The notes: generated by a model not told the origin, from the sequence alone. Positions 1 through 7,773 are shown, counted from the stretch's first letter. The stretch: DNA of 12,039 nt from Flavobacterium psychrophilum (GCA_945872875.1 CAMCBB010000055.1:1-12039), one strand, 5' to 3'. Made by a program: numbers and translations.

Positions 1-10
1 GTGTTTTAAT

Positions 11-18
11 TACCTTTG
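11..18 (+). promoter_or_regulatory. Bacteroidota -7 promoter element for the RND transporter gene
   Basis: The sequence TACCTTTG matches the Bacteroidota housekeeping -7 consensus TAnnTTTG at all six fixed positions. It ends 19 nt before the ATG at 38, implying a short leader of roughly 12-15 nt. The matching -33 TTG would lie left of the window edge and cannot be checked. Confidence 0.55.
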
Positions 19-37
19 TTTCCGTTTAATTTTACTC

Positions 38-2455
38 ATGAAAAAGAAAATAAAAGCTGGTATTTGGGAATATATTGCTGGAATTGTACTCAGAAATAGA
101 GTAACAATTTTAGTAATCTTATTTTTACTTACCGTTTTTCTTGCTTTTCAATGGAAAAATGTAGGAATGACCTATAATGAGGCCAACTTATTACCAAAAG
201 ATCACCCTGCAAATAAAGAGTACACTCAGTTTTTAAACACCTTTGGCGAAGAAGGAAATCTTATTGTTATTGGAATTAAAGACGATGCCTTTTTTACTCC
301 AAAAGCCTTTGCTGCATGGAATAAAATGGTGCAAAATCTAAAAGCACATAAAGAAATTGAGTTGGTAGTATCTATAAGTAATTTGAAAAAATTAGAAAAA
401 GATACCATCAACCAAAAGTTTCAATTGGTTCCTTTAATAAATCCTGCTCAAGAAAATAACAGTACCTATTTAACCGGAATTAAAAATGAATTATTTAATA
501 ATTTGCCTTTTTACGAAGGCCTTTTATTTAATAAAAAATCAGGAAGTATTCGTGCGGCATTGTACATGAATAAAAAAATGGTGAATTCACCTATTCGAAA
601 AAATTTCATTCTAAATGTATTAGTTCCTGCGGTTGATAAATTTGAAAAAGAAACTAATGTAGATTTGAAGGTTTCTGGGATGCCCTACATTCGAACGATA
701 AATACTGAAAATATGAAAGGGGAAATCGGCCTGTTTATTGGAGCCGCTTTGTTTATCACTTCCTTAATATTTTTCATGTTTTTCCGATCTTTTCGCGCTA
801 CTTTTATTTCGATTTGCATCTTAATTTTTGGTGTAATGTGGTCCTTCGGAACCTTAGGATTATTTCATTATAAAATTACCATTTTAACGGCAATTATTCC
901 GCCACTTATCATTGTTATTGGAATTACCAATTGTATTTTCCTAATCAACAAATACCAACAAGAAGTAAAAACACATGGCAATCAAGCCAAAGCATTACAA
1001 AGGGTAATTTCTAAAATTGGCGTTTCCACATTAATGACCAATATGACCACGGCAATTGGATTTGCCACTTTCATGATTACCGGAAATGATTTGCTTTATG
1101 AATTTGGATTGGTTACTTCAATAAATGTCATCACGGTATATTTACTAACGCTGGTTGTAGTGCCTATTGTGTATAGTTTCATGCCAGTGCCCAAAGAAAG
1201 ACACCTTTATCATTTAACTAAAAACTATCTTTCTTCCATATTAAATTGGGTTGAAAAAATTGTTCGCTATAAAAGAAATACCATTTATTTCATTTATGGC
1301 TTACTGATGATTTTTAGTGTAATTGGGGTTTCTCAAATGAAAGTTTCGGGAAGCTTGATTGGCGAAATGCCAAAAAGCGCTTCGTTTTTTAAAGATATAT
1401 TATTCTTTGAAAAAGAATTTAATGGTGTTCAACCTCTAGAAATAATGATAAATACCGGTCGCAAAAAAGGAGTCATGAAAGCTTCTATGATGCGAAAAAT
1501 GGACGAATTACAAAAAACGATCGACAGCATACCGGAATTGTCAAAACCAGTTTCTGTGGTGAATTTAGTAAAATACTCTAAGCAAGCTTTCTACAACGGA
1601 AATCCAGAATATTATGAATTGCCAACTTCACAAGAGCAAGCATTCATACTGAGTTATGCCAAAAATGCCACAAAAAATTCGAAAGAAAATCTTATGAAAA
1701 GCTATGTTGATTCCACTGGGCAATATGCCCGAATCACCACATTCATGAAAGATATTGGAACCGAGGAAATGGCAAGAGTTGAACAACGACTTCACAAAAG
1801 AATCGATAAAATTTTCCCGTCTGATAAATATACCATTACATTGACAGGTAAGGCTTTAGTATTTCAAAAAGGAACAACTTATTTAGTTGAAAATCTTATT
1901 GAATCCTTGATTTTTGCAATATTACTTATTGCGGGATTAATGGCCTACATGTTCCGATCTTGGAAAATGATTTTTGCATCGGTGGTTACCAATATTTTGC
2001 CGTTGTGTATCACTTCGGGCTTAATGGGTTATTTTGGCATTCCGTTAAAACCATCTACAATTTTAGTGTTTAGTATTGCCTTCGGAATTTCGGTAGATAA
2101 TGCCATCCAATTTATGGCAAAATACCGTCATGATTTAATAAGAAACGAGGGTAAAATTAAAAAATCGGTTATCAGTGCGTTGCACGAAACTGGAGTAAGT
2201 ACCTTCTACACTTCGATAGTATTAATTTTTGGCTTTGCAATATTCACACTTTCTGGATTTAGTGGGACCATAGCACTTGGTGGATTAATTTCGGTTACCC
2301 TTACCTTTGCAATGTTTGCCAATTTATTGGTGTTACCTGCGTTAGTATTAACAACTGAAAAATGGAGCGGAAAGCAAGACATAATCGAAGAACCTGTAAT
2401 GAATATCCTAAGATCACAAGAAGATGACGAGGAAGAGGAAATTCAAAAAAAATAA
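38..2455 (+). CDS. RND/MMPL superfamily exporter, two-halved 12-TM inner-membrane protein
   Basis: This 805-residue protein has the RND duplicated plan: one helix near residues 20-38, a soluble loop to about 228, five helices to about 382, a second lone helix near 415-431, another soluble loop, and five helices from about 620 to 785. The halves are visibly related: FRSFRATFISI (about 249-259) in the first matches FRSWKMIFASV after the first helix of the second block. The second half has VDNAIQFMAKY (D687, N688), a typical conserved intramembrane acidic site of the family; the first half has ITNCIFLINKY (T297, N298) at the same place, without the acid. The tail is highly acidic (DDEEEE). The length and simple loops fit the MMPL/COG1033 type of predicted exporter rather than an AcrB-type drug pump, and no adaptor or outer-membrane factor gene is next to it. 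Substrate is unknown; lipid or hydrophobic cargo is a family-level guess. asnS follows after 48 bp. Confidence 0.85.
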   Translation: MKKKIKAGIWEYIAGIVLRNRVTILVILFLLTVFLAFQWKNVGMTYNEANLLPKDHPANKEYTQFLNTFGEEGNLIVIGIKDDAFFTPKAFAAWNKMVQNLKAHKEIELVVSISNLKKLEKDTINQKFQLVPLINPAQENNSTYLTGIKNELFNNLPFYEGLLFNKKSGSIRAALYMNKKMVNSPIRKNFILNVLVPAVDKFEKETNVDLKVSGMPYIRTINTENMKGEIGLFIGAALFITSLIFFMFFRSFRATFISICILIFGVMWSFGTLGLFHYKITILTAIIPPLIIVIGITNCIFLINKYQQEVKTHGNQAKALQRVISKIGVSTLMTNMTTAIGFATFMITGNDLLYEFGLVTSINVITVYLLTLVVVPIVYSFMPVPKERHLYHLTKNYLSSILNWVEKIVRYKRNTIYFIYGLLMIFSVIGVSQMKVSGSLIGEMPKSASFFKDILFFEKEFNGVQPLEIMINTGRKKGVMKASMMRKMDELQKTIDSIPELSKPVSVVNLVKYSKQAFYNGNPEYYELPTSQEQAFILSYAKNATKNSKENLMKSYVDSTGQYARITTFMKDIGTEEMARVEQRLHKRIDKIFPSDKYTITLTGKALVFQKGTTYLVENLIESLIFAILLIAGLMAYMFRSWKMIFASVVTNILPLCITSGLMGYFGIPLKPSTILVFSIAFGISVDNAIQFMAKYRHDLIRNEGKIKKSVISALHETGVSTFYTSIVLIFGFAIFTLSGFSGTIALGGLISVTLTFAMFANLLVLPALVLTTEKWSGKQDIIEEPVMNILRSQEDDEEEEIQKK

Positions 2456-2463
2456 AATTAATT

Positions 2464-2471
2464 TATATTTG
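2464..2471 (+). promoter_or_regulatory. Bacteroidota -7 promoter element for asnS
   Basis: TATATTTG is a full match to TAnnTTTG and lies in the spacer 32 nt before the asnS ATG. No TTG is seen 17-23 bp upstream, so the -33 box is weak or absent. It suggests that asnS can be transcribed separately from the transporter gene, though no terminator separates the two. Confidence 0.5.
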
Positions 2472-2503
2472 TACTAAGAATCGTATTTTCTAAAAAATTA
2501 AAA

Positions 2504-3940
2504 ATGAAAAGCACAAAAGTAAAAGACTTATTAAACAGCGCTAAAACACTACAAGAAGTAAATGCCAAAGGTTGGGTTAGGGCTTTTAGAAACAATCAAT
2601 TTATAGCTTTAAATGATGGATCAACCCTTCACAATATTCAATGTGTGGTTGATTTTGAAAACACATCAGAAGAATCATTAAAAAGAATTACCACTGGTGC
2701 TGCTATTTCTGTAACCGGAGAATTGATAGAAAGCAAAGGTGCTGGTCAAAAATATGAAATACAAGTTTCTAAACTGGAAATCTTGGGAGATTGCGATGCA
2801 GAGAAATTCCCAATTCAGCCAAAAAACAAACCAAGTTTAGATTTTCTTCGTGAGAATGCGCACTTGCGCGTGCGTACCAACATGTTTGGGGCCATCATGA
2901 GAGTGCGTTCGGTATTATCATTTGCCGTACATAATTATTTTCAAGAAAAAGGATTTGTGTACGTAAATACACCAATTATCACTGGTTCTGATGCTGAAGG
3001 AGCAGGGGAAATGTTTAAAGTAACCGCTTTGCCATTTGACGGAACACCAAGAACCGAAGACGGAAAAGTAAACTATAAAGAAGATTTCTTTGGTAAAGAA
3101 ACCAACTTAACGGTATCTGGACAATTGGAAGCTGAAACTTATGCTATGGCATTAGGTCAAGTATATACTTTTGGACCAACCTTCCGTGCAGAAAACTCGA
3201 ATACTTCTCGTCACTTAGCAGAATTTTGGATGATTGAACCTGAAGTAGCGTTCAATGATTTAAATGATAATATGGATTTGGCAGAAGATTTTATCCAATA
3301 TGTTATTAGATACACCATGGATAAATGCCAAGACGATTTGAAATTTTTAGAAGGGCGTTTATTAGACGAAGAAAAATCAAAACCTCAAGCAGAACGCAGT
3401 GAAATGGCCTTGCTTGAAAAGTTAAATTTCGTTTTAGAAAATAATTTCAAACGCGTTTCTTATACTGAAGCGATTGACATTTTAAGAGAATGTACACCAA
3501 ACAAAAAGAAAAAATTCAATTATATTATTAACGAATGGGGTGCCGATTTACAAAGTGAACACGAACGCTATTTAGTTGAAAAACACTTTAAATGTCCCGT
3601 GATCTTATTTGATTATCCAGCAAATATTAAAGCATTTTACATGCGTTTAAACGAAGACGGAAAAACTGTTCGCGCTATGGATATCCTTTTCCCAGGAATT
3701 GGTGAAATTGTAGGTGGATCTCAAAGAGAAGAGCGTTACGATGTGCTGGTTGAAAAAATGAAAGTACTTGGAATTGAAGAAGAAGAACTTTGGTGGTATT
3801 TAGACACGAGAAGATTTGGTTCGGCAGTACACTCCGGTTTCGGATTAGGATTTGAGCGCTTGGTATTATTTGTAACCGGAATGACTAATATTAGAGATGT
3901 AATTCCGTTTCCAAGAACACCACAGAACGCAGAATTTTAA
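2504..3940 (+). CDS. asnS: Asparaginyl-tRNA synthetase
   Basis: Class II aminoacyl-tRNA synthetase that charges tRNA-Asn with asparagine in the cytoplasm. At 478 residues it is close to the usual bacterial length (about 466 in E. coli). An N-terminal OB-fold anticodon-binding domain spans roughly residues 15-110 and includes [18 protein letters not shown]. The catalytic domain follows with [11 protein letters not shown], the [29 protein letters not shown] run containing motif 2 (F227-R228-A-E onward), and motif 3 as [10 protein letters not shown] (445-454). It ends in the family signature [16 protein letters not shown]. These separate it from aspartyl- and lysyl-tRNA synthetases. All expected motifs are present with no frameshift. 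The start is the ATG after an A-rich leader; the reading frame begins there with no nearby alternative. rpoN follows on the same strand after 74 bp. Confidence 0.97.
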   Translation: MKSTKVKDLLNSAKTLQEVNAKGWVRAFRNNQFIALNDGSTLHNIQCVVDFENTSEESLKRITTGAAISVTGELIESKGAGQKYEIQVSKLEILGDCDAEKFPIQPKNKPSLDFLRENAHLRVRTNMFGAIMRVRSVLSFAVHNYFQEKGFVYVNTPIITGSDAEGAGEMFKVTALPFDGTPRTEDGKVNYKEDFFGKETNLTVSGQLEAETYAMALGQVYTFGPTFRAENSNTSRHLAEFWMIEPEVAFNDLNDNMDLAEDFIQYVIRYTMDKCQDDLKFLEGRLLDEEKSKPQAERSEMALLEKLNFVLENNFKRVSYTEAIDILRECTPNKKKKFNYIINEWGADLQSEHERYLVEKHFKCPVILFDYPANIKAFYMRLNEDGKTVRAMDILFPGIGEIVGGSQREERYDVLVEKMKVLGIEEEELWWYLDTRRFGSAVHSGFGLGFERLVLFVTGMTNIRDVIPFPRTPQNAEF

Positions 3941-3944
3941 AATT

Positions 3945-3999
3945 GTTTAAGTTTTCAAGTGGTTGTCAGTTCGGTAATTTGAAACTTCAATCTTTAAAC
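3945..3999. repeat. Imperfect inverted repeat in the asnS-rpoN spacer
   Basis: The 74-bp spacer contains an outer pair GTTTAAG (3945-3951) and CTTTAAAC (3992-3999), which pair with one bulge, and an inner perfect pair TTTCAA (3953-3958) and TTGAAA (3979-3984). The apical loop carries GTTGTCAGTTCGG. The stem is AT-rich with no T-run behind it, so it is not a standard terminator. From memory, similar TGTCAGTTCG text recurs in Flavobacterium intergenic regions, so this could be a decayed dispersed repeat. That reading is unverified. Confidence 0.35.
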
Positions 4000-4014
4000 T
4001 AGTAAACAAAAAAA

Positions 4015-5478
4015 ATGCTAAAGCAAAATTTACAATTTAAGTTATCTCAAAAATTATCTCCACAACAAATCCAGTTGATGAAGTTAATTCAGTTGCCTAC
4101 ATTGGCATTTGAGCAACGATTGCTTGAGGAGATGAATGAAAATCCTGCTTTAGAATCTGGTAAAGAAGAAGAAGAAGAAATTTATGAAAAAGATGAGTTT
4201 GACAATGAGGATTATGATGATTATGAAGGAAGCGATAACATTGAAACAGACGACATTAATATTGATGAATACTTAAGCAACGATGAAACCCCCGACTATA
4301 AATTACAAGCCAACAATTATAGCGAGGAAGAAGAAAGAGAAAATCCGTTTGCTTCACCCGTTAGTTTCCATCAAGATTTAATCAACCAATTAAATACCTT
4401 TATTCTTGACGATTCCGATCGTGAAATTGCCGAATTTTTGGTTGGAAGTATCGACGACATGGGTTACATCCGAAGAGCGGTTCAAGATATTGTAGATGAT
4501 ATGGCATTTACTCAAGGTATTTATACTGATGAAAAAAATGTGGAGCGCATGTTGCATGTCATCCACGAACTAGAGCCTTCTGGAGTTGGTGCTCGCGACT
4601 TGCAAGAATGTTTGTTATTACAATTAAAACATAAAACGCCAAATCAAGACATTGCCTTGGCTATGGATATTATTGAAAACCAATTTGAAGCATTTACCAA
4701 AAAGCATTATGATAAATTGCTTCAAAAATATGGCATCTCGCAAGAGCAATTAAAAAAGACCATCCACGAAATTGAAAAATTAAATCCAAAACCGGGTGGT
4801 TCTTTTACCGGAAATAATAAAATTACCGAAAACATAGTTCCCGATTTTGCTATACGAATTAATGATGGCGAATTAGAACTTACGCTTAACGGAAGAAATG
4901 CACCTTCGCTTCATGTCTCAAAAGACTACCAAGAGATGATGCAAACCTATAAAGAATCGCGCGATAAGTCGAATTCTCAAAAGGAAGCTGTTCAGTTTAT
5001 CAAACAAAAATTAGATTCGGCCAAATGGTTTATTGACGCTATAAAACAACGCCAAGAAACCCTATTTGTAACCATGAATGCCATCATGCATTTTCAACAA
5101 GAATACTTTTTAGATGGTGAAGAAACCAGCTTAAAACCAATGATTCTTAAAGATATTGCCGACATGGTTGGGTTAGATATTTCTACCGTTTCTAGGGTGG
5201 CAAATAGCAAATATGTAGATACCCCATATGGCACAAAACTGATTAAAGAATTCTTCTCTGAAGCCATGAAAAATGATCAGGGAGAAGATGTTTCAACTTT
5301 AGAAATAAAGAAAATACTACAAAATGTTATCGAAGAAGAAGACAAGCACAAGCCTCTTCCCGATGATCAACTGGCCGAAATTTTAAAAGAAAAAGGGTAT
5401 CCAATTGCAAGAAGAACCATTGCAAAATACCGAGAGCAACTGGACATTCCTGTGGCTAGAATGCGAAAAAAAATATAG
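4015..5478 (+). CDS. rpoN: RNA polymerase sigma-54 factor (RpoN)
   Basis: Sigma-54 directs RNA polymerase to -24/-12 promoters and needs an AAA+ enhancer-binding activator to melt DNA. The 487-residue protein shows the full domain order. Residues 1-46 are the glutamine- and leucine-rich activator-interacting region (LSPQQIQLMKLIQLP). Residues 47-112 form a very acidic linker, with 28 of the 60 residues at 51-110 being Asp or Glu. The core-binding domain follows to about 330 and includes ELEPSGVGARDLQECLLLQL. A helix-turn-helix near 375-410 reads IADMVGLDISTVSRVANSKYV. The C-terminal RpoN box is ARRTIAKYRE at 465-474, close to the consensus ARRTVAKYRE. The ATG is preceded by an A-rich stretch typical of Bacteroidota starts. 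No good promoter is visible in the spacer, so readthrough from asnS is plausible. No activator gene lies in this window. Confidence 0.97.
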   Translation: MLKQNLQFKLSQKLSPQQIQLMKLIQLPTLAFEQRLLEEMNENPALESGKEEEEEIYEKDEFDNEDYDDYEGSDNIETDDINIDEYLSNDETPDYKLQANNYSEEEERENPFASPVSFHQDLINQLNTFILDDSDREIAEFLVGSIDDMGYIRRAVQDIVDDMAFTQGIYTDEKNVERMLHVIHELEPSGVGARDLQECLLLQLKHKTPNQDIALAMDIIENQFEAFTKKHYDKLLQKYGISQEQLKKTIHEIEKLNPKPGGSFTGNNKITENIVPDFAIRINDGELELTLNGRNAPSLHVSKDYQEMMQTYKESRDKSNSQKEAVQFIKQKLDSAKWFIDAIKQRQETLFVTMNAIMHFQQEYFLDGEETSLKPMILKDIADMVGLDISTVSRVANSKYVDTPYGTKLIKEFFSEAMKNDQGEDVSTLEIKKILQNVIEEEDKHKPLPDDQLAEILKEKGYPIARRTIAKYREQLDIPVARMRKKI

Positions 5479-5481
5479 CTT

Positions 5482-5925
5482 TTAGTTTCTTTTTTTGGCA
5501 AAAAAACGAGTTATTAACTCCGCACATTCCGCTGCCAAAACTCCATGATTTACAATTGTTTTTGGATGCAAAGTCGTTCCCATTGTAATAAATCCGCGTT
5601 GTTCATCGCGAGCACCAAAAACTATTTTAGAAATCTGACTCCAATAAAGTGCTCCGGCACACATTTGGCAAGGCTCAAGAGTTACATATAAAGTACAGTC
5701 TTTTAAATATTTTCCTCCTAAATAATTAGCAGCTGCGGTTATCGATTGAATTTCGGCATGAGCAGTAACATCATTCAATAATTCGGTTAAATTATGACTT
5801 CGAGCAATAATTTTATTGGCAACCACAATCACAGCGCCAACCGGAATTTCACCTTTTTCAAAAGCAATTTCTGCTTCGTTCAAAGCTTTTTTCATGAAGT
5901 ATTCGTCGGTGAAAATGTTTTCCAT
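5482..5925 (-). CDS. tadA: tRNA-specific adenosine deaminase (TadA)
   Basis: TadA deaminates the wobble adenosine of tRNA-Arg(ACG) to inosine, using zinc. From the chosen start the protein has 147 residues, normal for the family. The zinc site is complete: HAE (H56, proton-shuttling E58) and PCQMC (C86 and C89), followed by AGALYWSQISKIVFGARD. KGEIPVGAVIV near the N-terminus is also a family hallmark. The frame is open ten codons further upstream to 5955, but I chose the ATG at 5925 because a perfect -7 element lies at 5930-5937, so the upstream codons would fall at or before the transcription start, and because MENIF..EYFMKKAL is a natural N-terminus for the family. Its stop lies 3 bp from the convergent rpoN stop. 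A generic cytidine or guanine deaminase of the same fold is less likely given the TadA-type motifs. Confidence 0.93.
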   Translation of the reverse strand: MENIFTDEYFMKKALNEAEIAFEKGEIPVGAVIVVANKIIARSHNLTELLNDVTAHAEIQSITAAANYLGGKYLKDCTLYVTLEPCQMCAGALYWSQISKIVFGARDEQRGFITMGTTLHPKTIVNHGVLAAECAELITRFFAKKRN

Positions 5926-5929
5926 TCCA

Positions 5930-5937
5930 CAAAAATA
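5930..5937 (-). promoter_or_regulatory. Bacteroidota -7 promoter element for tadA, probably leaderless
   Basis: Read on the minus strand, TATTTTTG matches TAnnTTTG fully and ends only 4 nt (TGGA) before the tadA ATG at 5925. Transcription would start at or within a few bases of the start codon. There is no TTG at the -33 distance. This element is the main argument for the 5925 start. Confidence 0.5.
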
Positions 5938-5950
5938 AGAATTCAATTTG

Positions 5951-5958
5951 TACATTTG
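5951..5958 (+). promoter_or_regulatory. Bacteroidota -7 promoter element for dxs, probably leaderless
   Basis: TACATTTG matches TAnnTTTG fully and ends 4 nt (CTAC) before the ATG at 5963. It argues against the in-frame TTG at 5948 as the dxs start, since that codon lies upstream of the expected transcription start. No -33 TTG is visible at the usual spacing. It is 13 bp away from the opposing tadA element. Confidence 0.5.
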
Positions 5959-5962
5959 CTAC

Positions 5963-7735
5963 ATGTCTGATAAATTACTCCAATACATCAACAACCCAAC
6001 CGATTTAAGAAAATTGGAAACCACGCAATTGCCTCAATTGGCAAAAGAATTGCGTGATTTTATTATTGATGTTGTTGCTGTAAAAGAAGGGCATTTGGGC
6101 GCAAGTTTGGGTGTGATAGAATTAACTATTGCCTTGCATTATGTTTTCAACACCCCCGAAGATTTATTGGTTTGGGATGTGGGACATCAAGCATATGGGC
6201 ATAAAATTCTAACCGAGAGAAAAGATAAATTTCATACCAACAGACAACTTGGTGGAGTTTCAGGATTTCCAAAACGCAGCGAAAGTAATTACGATACTTT
6301 TGGTGTGGGCCACTCCTCTACTTCTATTTCGGCGGCACTTGGAATGGCAATTGCCTCCCAACTTAAAGGCGAAAATAAACACCATATTGCTGTAATTGGA
6401 GATGCATCTATAGCAAGCGGGATGGCCTTTGAAGGCTTAAATCATGCCGGAGTTACCGATGCCAATTTATTGGTTATTTTGAATGATAATGCCATAGGAA
6501 TCGACCCAAGTGTGGGTGCCTTAAAACAGTATTTGACTTCGGTTAAAGAAGGAAAAAATCCGAAGCAAAATAATATGATTAAGTCGTTAAATTTTGATTA
6601 TTCGGGGCCAATTGACGGACATGATTTACCCAAATTAATTTCAGAATTAGAACGGTTAAAAAAAATAAAAGGTCCTAAGTTTCTTCACATCATAACTACC
6701 AAAGGTAAAGGGTTACAACAAGCCGAAGAAGACCAAGTAAAATACCATGCTCCAGGAAAATTTGATAAAACTACTGGTGAAATTCTTCCAAAATCGGAAG
6801 AAAATTTACCCTTAAAATTTCAAGATGTATTTGGCTGGACTTTAGTTGAATTGGCTGCAGCCAATAAAAAAATAATTGGAATCACACCGGCCATGCCAAG
6901 TGGAAGTTCATTAAAATACATGATGGATGCGTTTCCTGAAAGAGCCTTTGATGTTGGAATTGCCGAGCAACATGCGGTGACACTTTCTGCAGGAATGGCA
7001 ACGCAGGGAATGGTAGTTTTTTGTACTATCTATTCTACCTTTTTACAACGCGCCTATGATCAGTTGATTCACGATGTGGCGTTACAAAATTTACCCGTAA
7101 TTTTTTGTTTAGACCGAGCAGGATTAGTTGGGGAAGACGGTGCAACACACCATGGCGTTTTTGATTTAGCTTATTTACGCTGTATTCCGAATCTAATTAT
7201 TTATGCCCCAAAAGATGAAATCGATTTAAGGAATATTCTTTACACCGCTTCGTTAGGATTGAATCATCCAATTGCCATTCGTTATCCTCGTGGCCGTGGA
7301 AAATATCCAAATTCAGAAGTTCAAATTTTGAAAAAGCCTTTTGAAAAAATAGAAATTGGAAAAGCTCATTTGCTGAAAAGCGGAAACCAAACTGCCGTTT
7401 TATCAACTGGTTTTATTGGGAAGAATGTAACTTTGGCTTTCGAAAAAATTTCAAATTCTACTGCGGCACATTATGATTTTGGATTTGTAAAACCATTAGA
7501 CGAAAATCTATTACATGAAATTTTTACTTCTTTTGAAACTATTATTACTCTTGAAGATGGTGCCGTAAAAGGCGGTTTTGGAAGTGCCATAATTGAATTT
7601 GCTGCTCAAAATATGTATACCAATAAAATTCAAACGCTTGGGGTTCCCGATTCTTTTATAGAACATGGCACCATAGAGGAGCTTCAAAAAATTTGTGGTA
7701 TTGATGTAGATGCACTAGTTCGAATTCTTTCTTAA
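5963..7735 (+). CDS. dxs: 1-deoxy-D-xylulose-5-phosphate synthase
   Basis: Dxs condenses pyruvate with glyceraldehyde 3-phosphate, using thiamine diphosphate, in the first step of the MEP isoprenoid pathway. From the ATG the protein has 590 residues, a little shorter than the about 620 of E. coli. The N-terminal diphosphate-binding domain (to about 270) has GHLGASLG with H44, VWDVGHQAYGHK with H75, and the cofactor motif GDASIASGMAFEGLNHAG from G146, ending in NDNAIGIDPSVGAL. The pyrimidine domain has IAEQHAVT with the catalytic-type E335, and DRAGLVGEDGATHHGVFD from D384. The C-terminal transketolase domain starts near 455. The usual GDG of the cofactor motif reads GDA here. The start was set at 5963 rather than the in-frame TTG at 5948 because of the promoter position. 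The gene diverges from tadA. E1 components and transketolase are excluded by the Dxs-specific motifs. Confidence 0.95.
   Translation: MSDKLLQYINNPTDLRKLETTQLPQLAKELRDFIIDVVAVKEGHLGASLGVIELTIALHYVFNTPEDLLVWDVGHQAYGHKILTERKDKFHTNRQLGGVSGFPKRSESNYDTFGVGHSSTSISAALGMAIASQLKGENKHHIAVIGDASIASGMAFEGLNHAGVTDANLLVILNDNAIGIDPSVGALKQYLTSVKEGKNPKQNNMIKSLNFDYSGPIDGHDLPKLISELERLKKIKGPKFLHIITTKGKGLQQAEEDQVKYHAPGKFDKTTGEILPKSEENLPLKFQDVFGWTLVELAAANKKIIGITPAMPSGSSLKYMMDAFPERAFDVGIAEQHAVTLSAGMATQGMVVFCTIYSTFLQRAYDQLIHDVALQNLPVIFCLDRAGLVGEDGATHHGVFDLAYLRCIPNLIIYAPKDEIDLRNILYTASLGLNHPIAIRYPRGRGKYPNSEVQILKKPFEKIEIGKAHLLKSGNQTAVLSTGFIGKNVTLAFEKISNSTAAHYDFGFVKPLDENLLHEIFTSFETIITLEDGAVKGGFGSAIIEFAAQNMYTNKIQTLGVPDSFIEHGTIEELQKICGIDVDALVRILS
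6022..6056. repeat. Inverted repeat (potential RNA hairpin) inside the dxs 5' coding region
   Basis: CACGCAATT (6022-6030) and AATTGCGTG (6048-6056) are perfect 9-bp inverted arms. GCC (6031-6033) and GGC (6040-6042) can extend the stem inward, leaving a 6-nt loop and a one-sided 5-nt bulge (AAAAG). It lies about codons 20-31 of dxs, some 60 nt from the start of a probably leaderless mRNA. Chance is a fair explanation for a 9-bp match in a window this size. Confidence 0.35.
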
Positions 7736-7773
7736 AAATATAAAAAAGAAGAAAATTAGGAAGTAATTTTAAA

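Noticed and set aside
3975..3981. Possible rpoN -7 element TAATTTG
   Set aside because: It has only one base between TA and TTTG instead of two, and no TTG lies at the proper -33 distance.
5926..5955. Longer tadA starting at 5955 (ten extra residues MYKLNSYFCG)
   Set aside because: The extra codons run through the tadA -7 element and would lie at or upstream of the expected transcription start; they do not look like a TadA N-terminus.
5948..5962. dxs starting at the in-frame TTG at 5948
   Set aside because: The TTG is upstream of the dxs -7 element; the ATG at 5963 gives a normal Dxs N-terminus.
7197..7406. Minus-strand frame inside dxs and similar short antisense frames at 226-411, 7831-8067, 8188-8376 and 8799-8987
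   Set aside because: All lie wholly or mainly inside strongly conserved genes, with no motif or promoter of their own.
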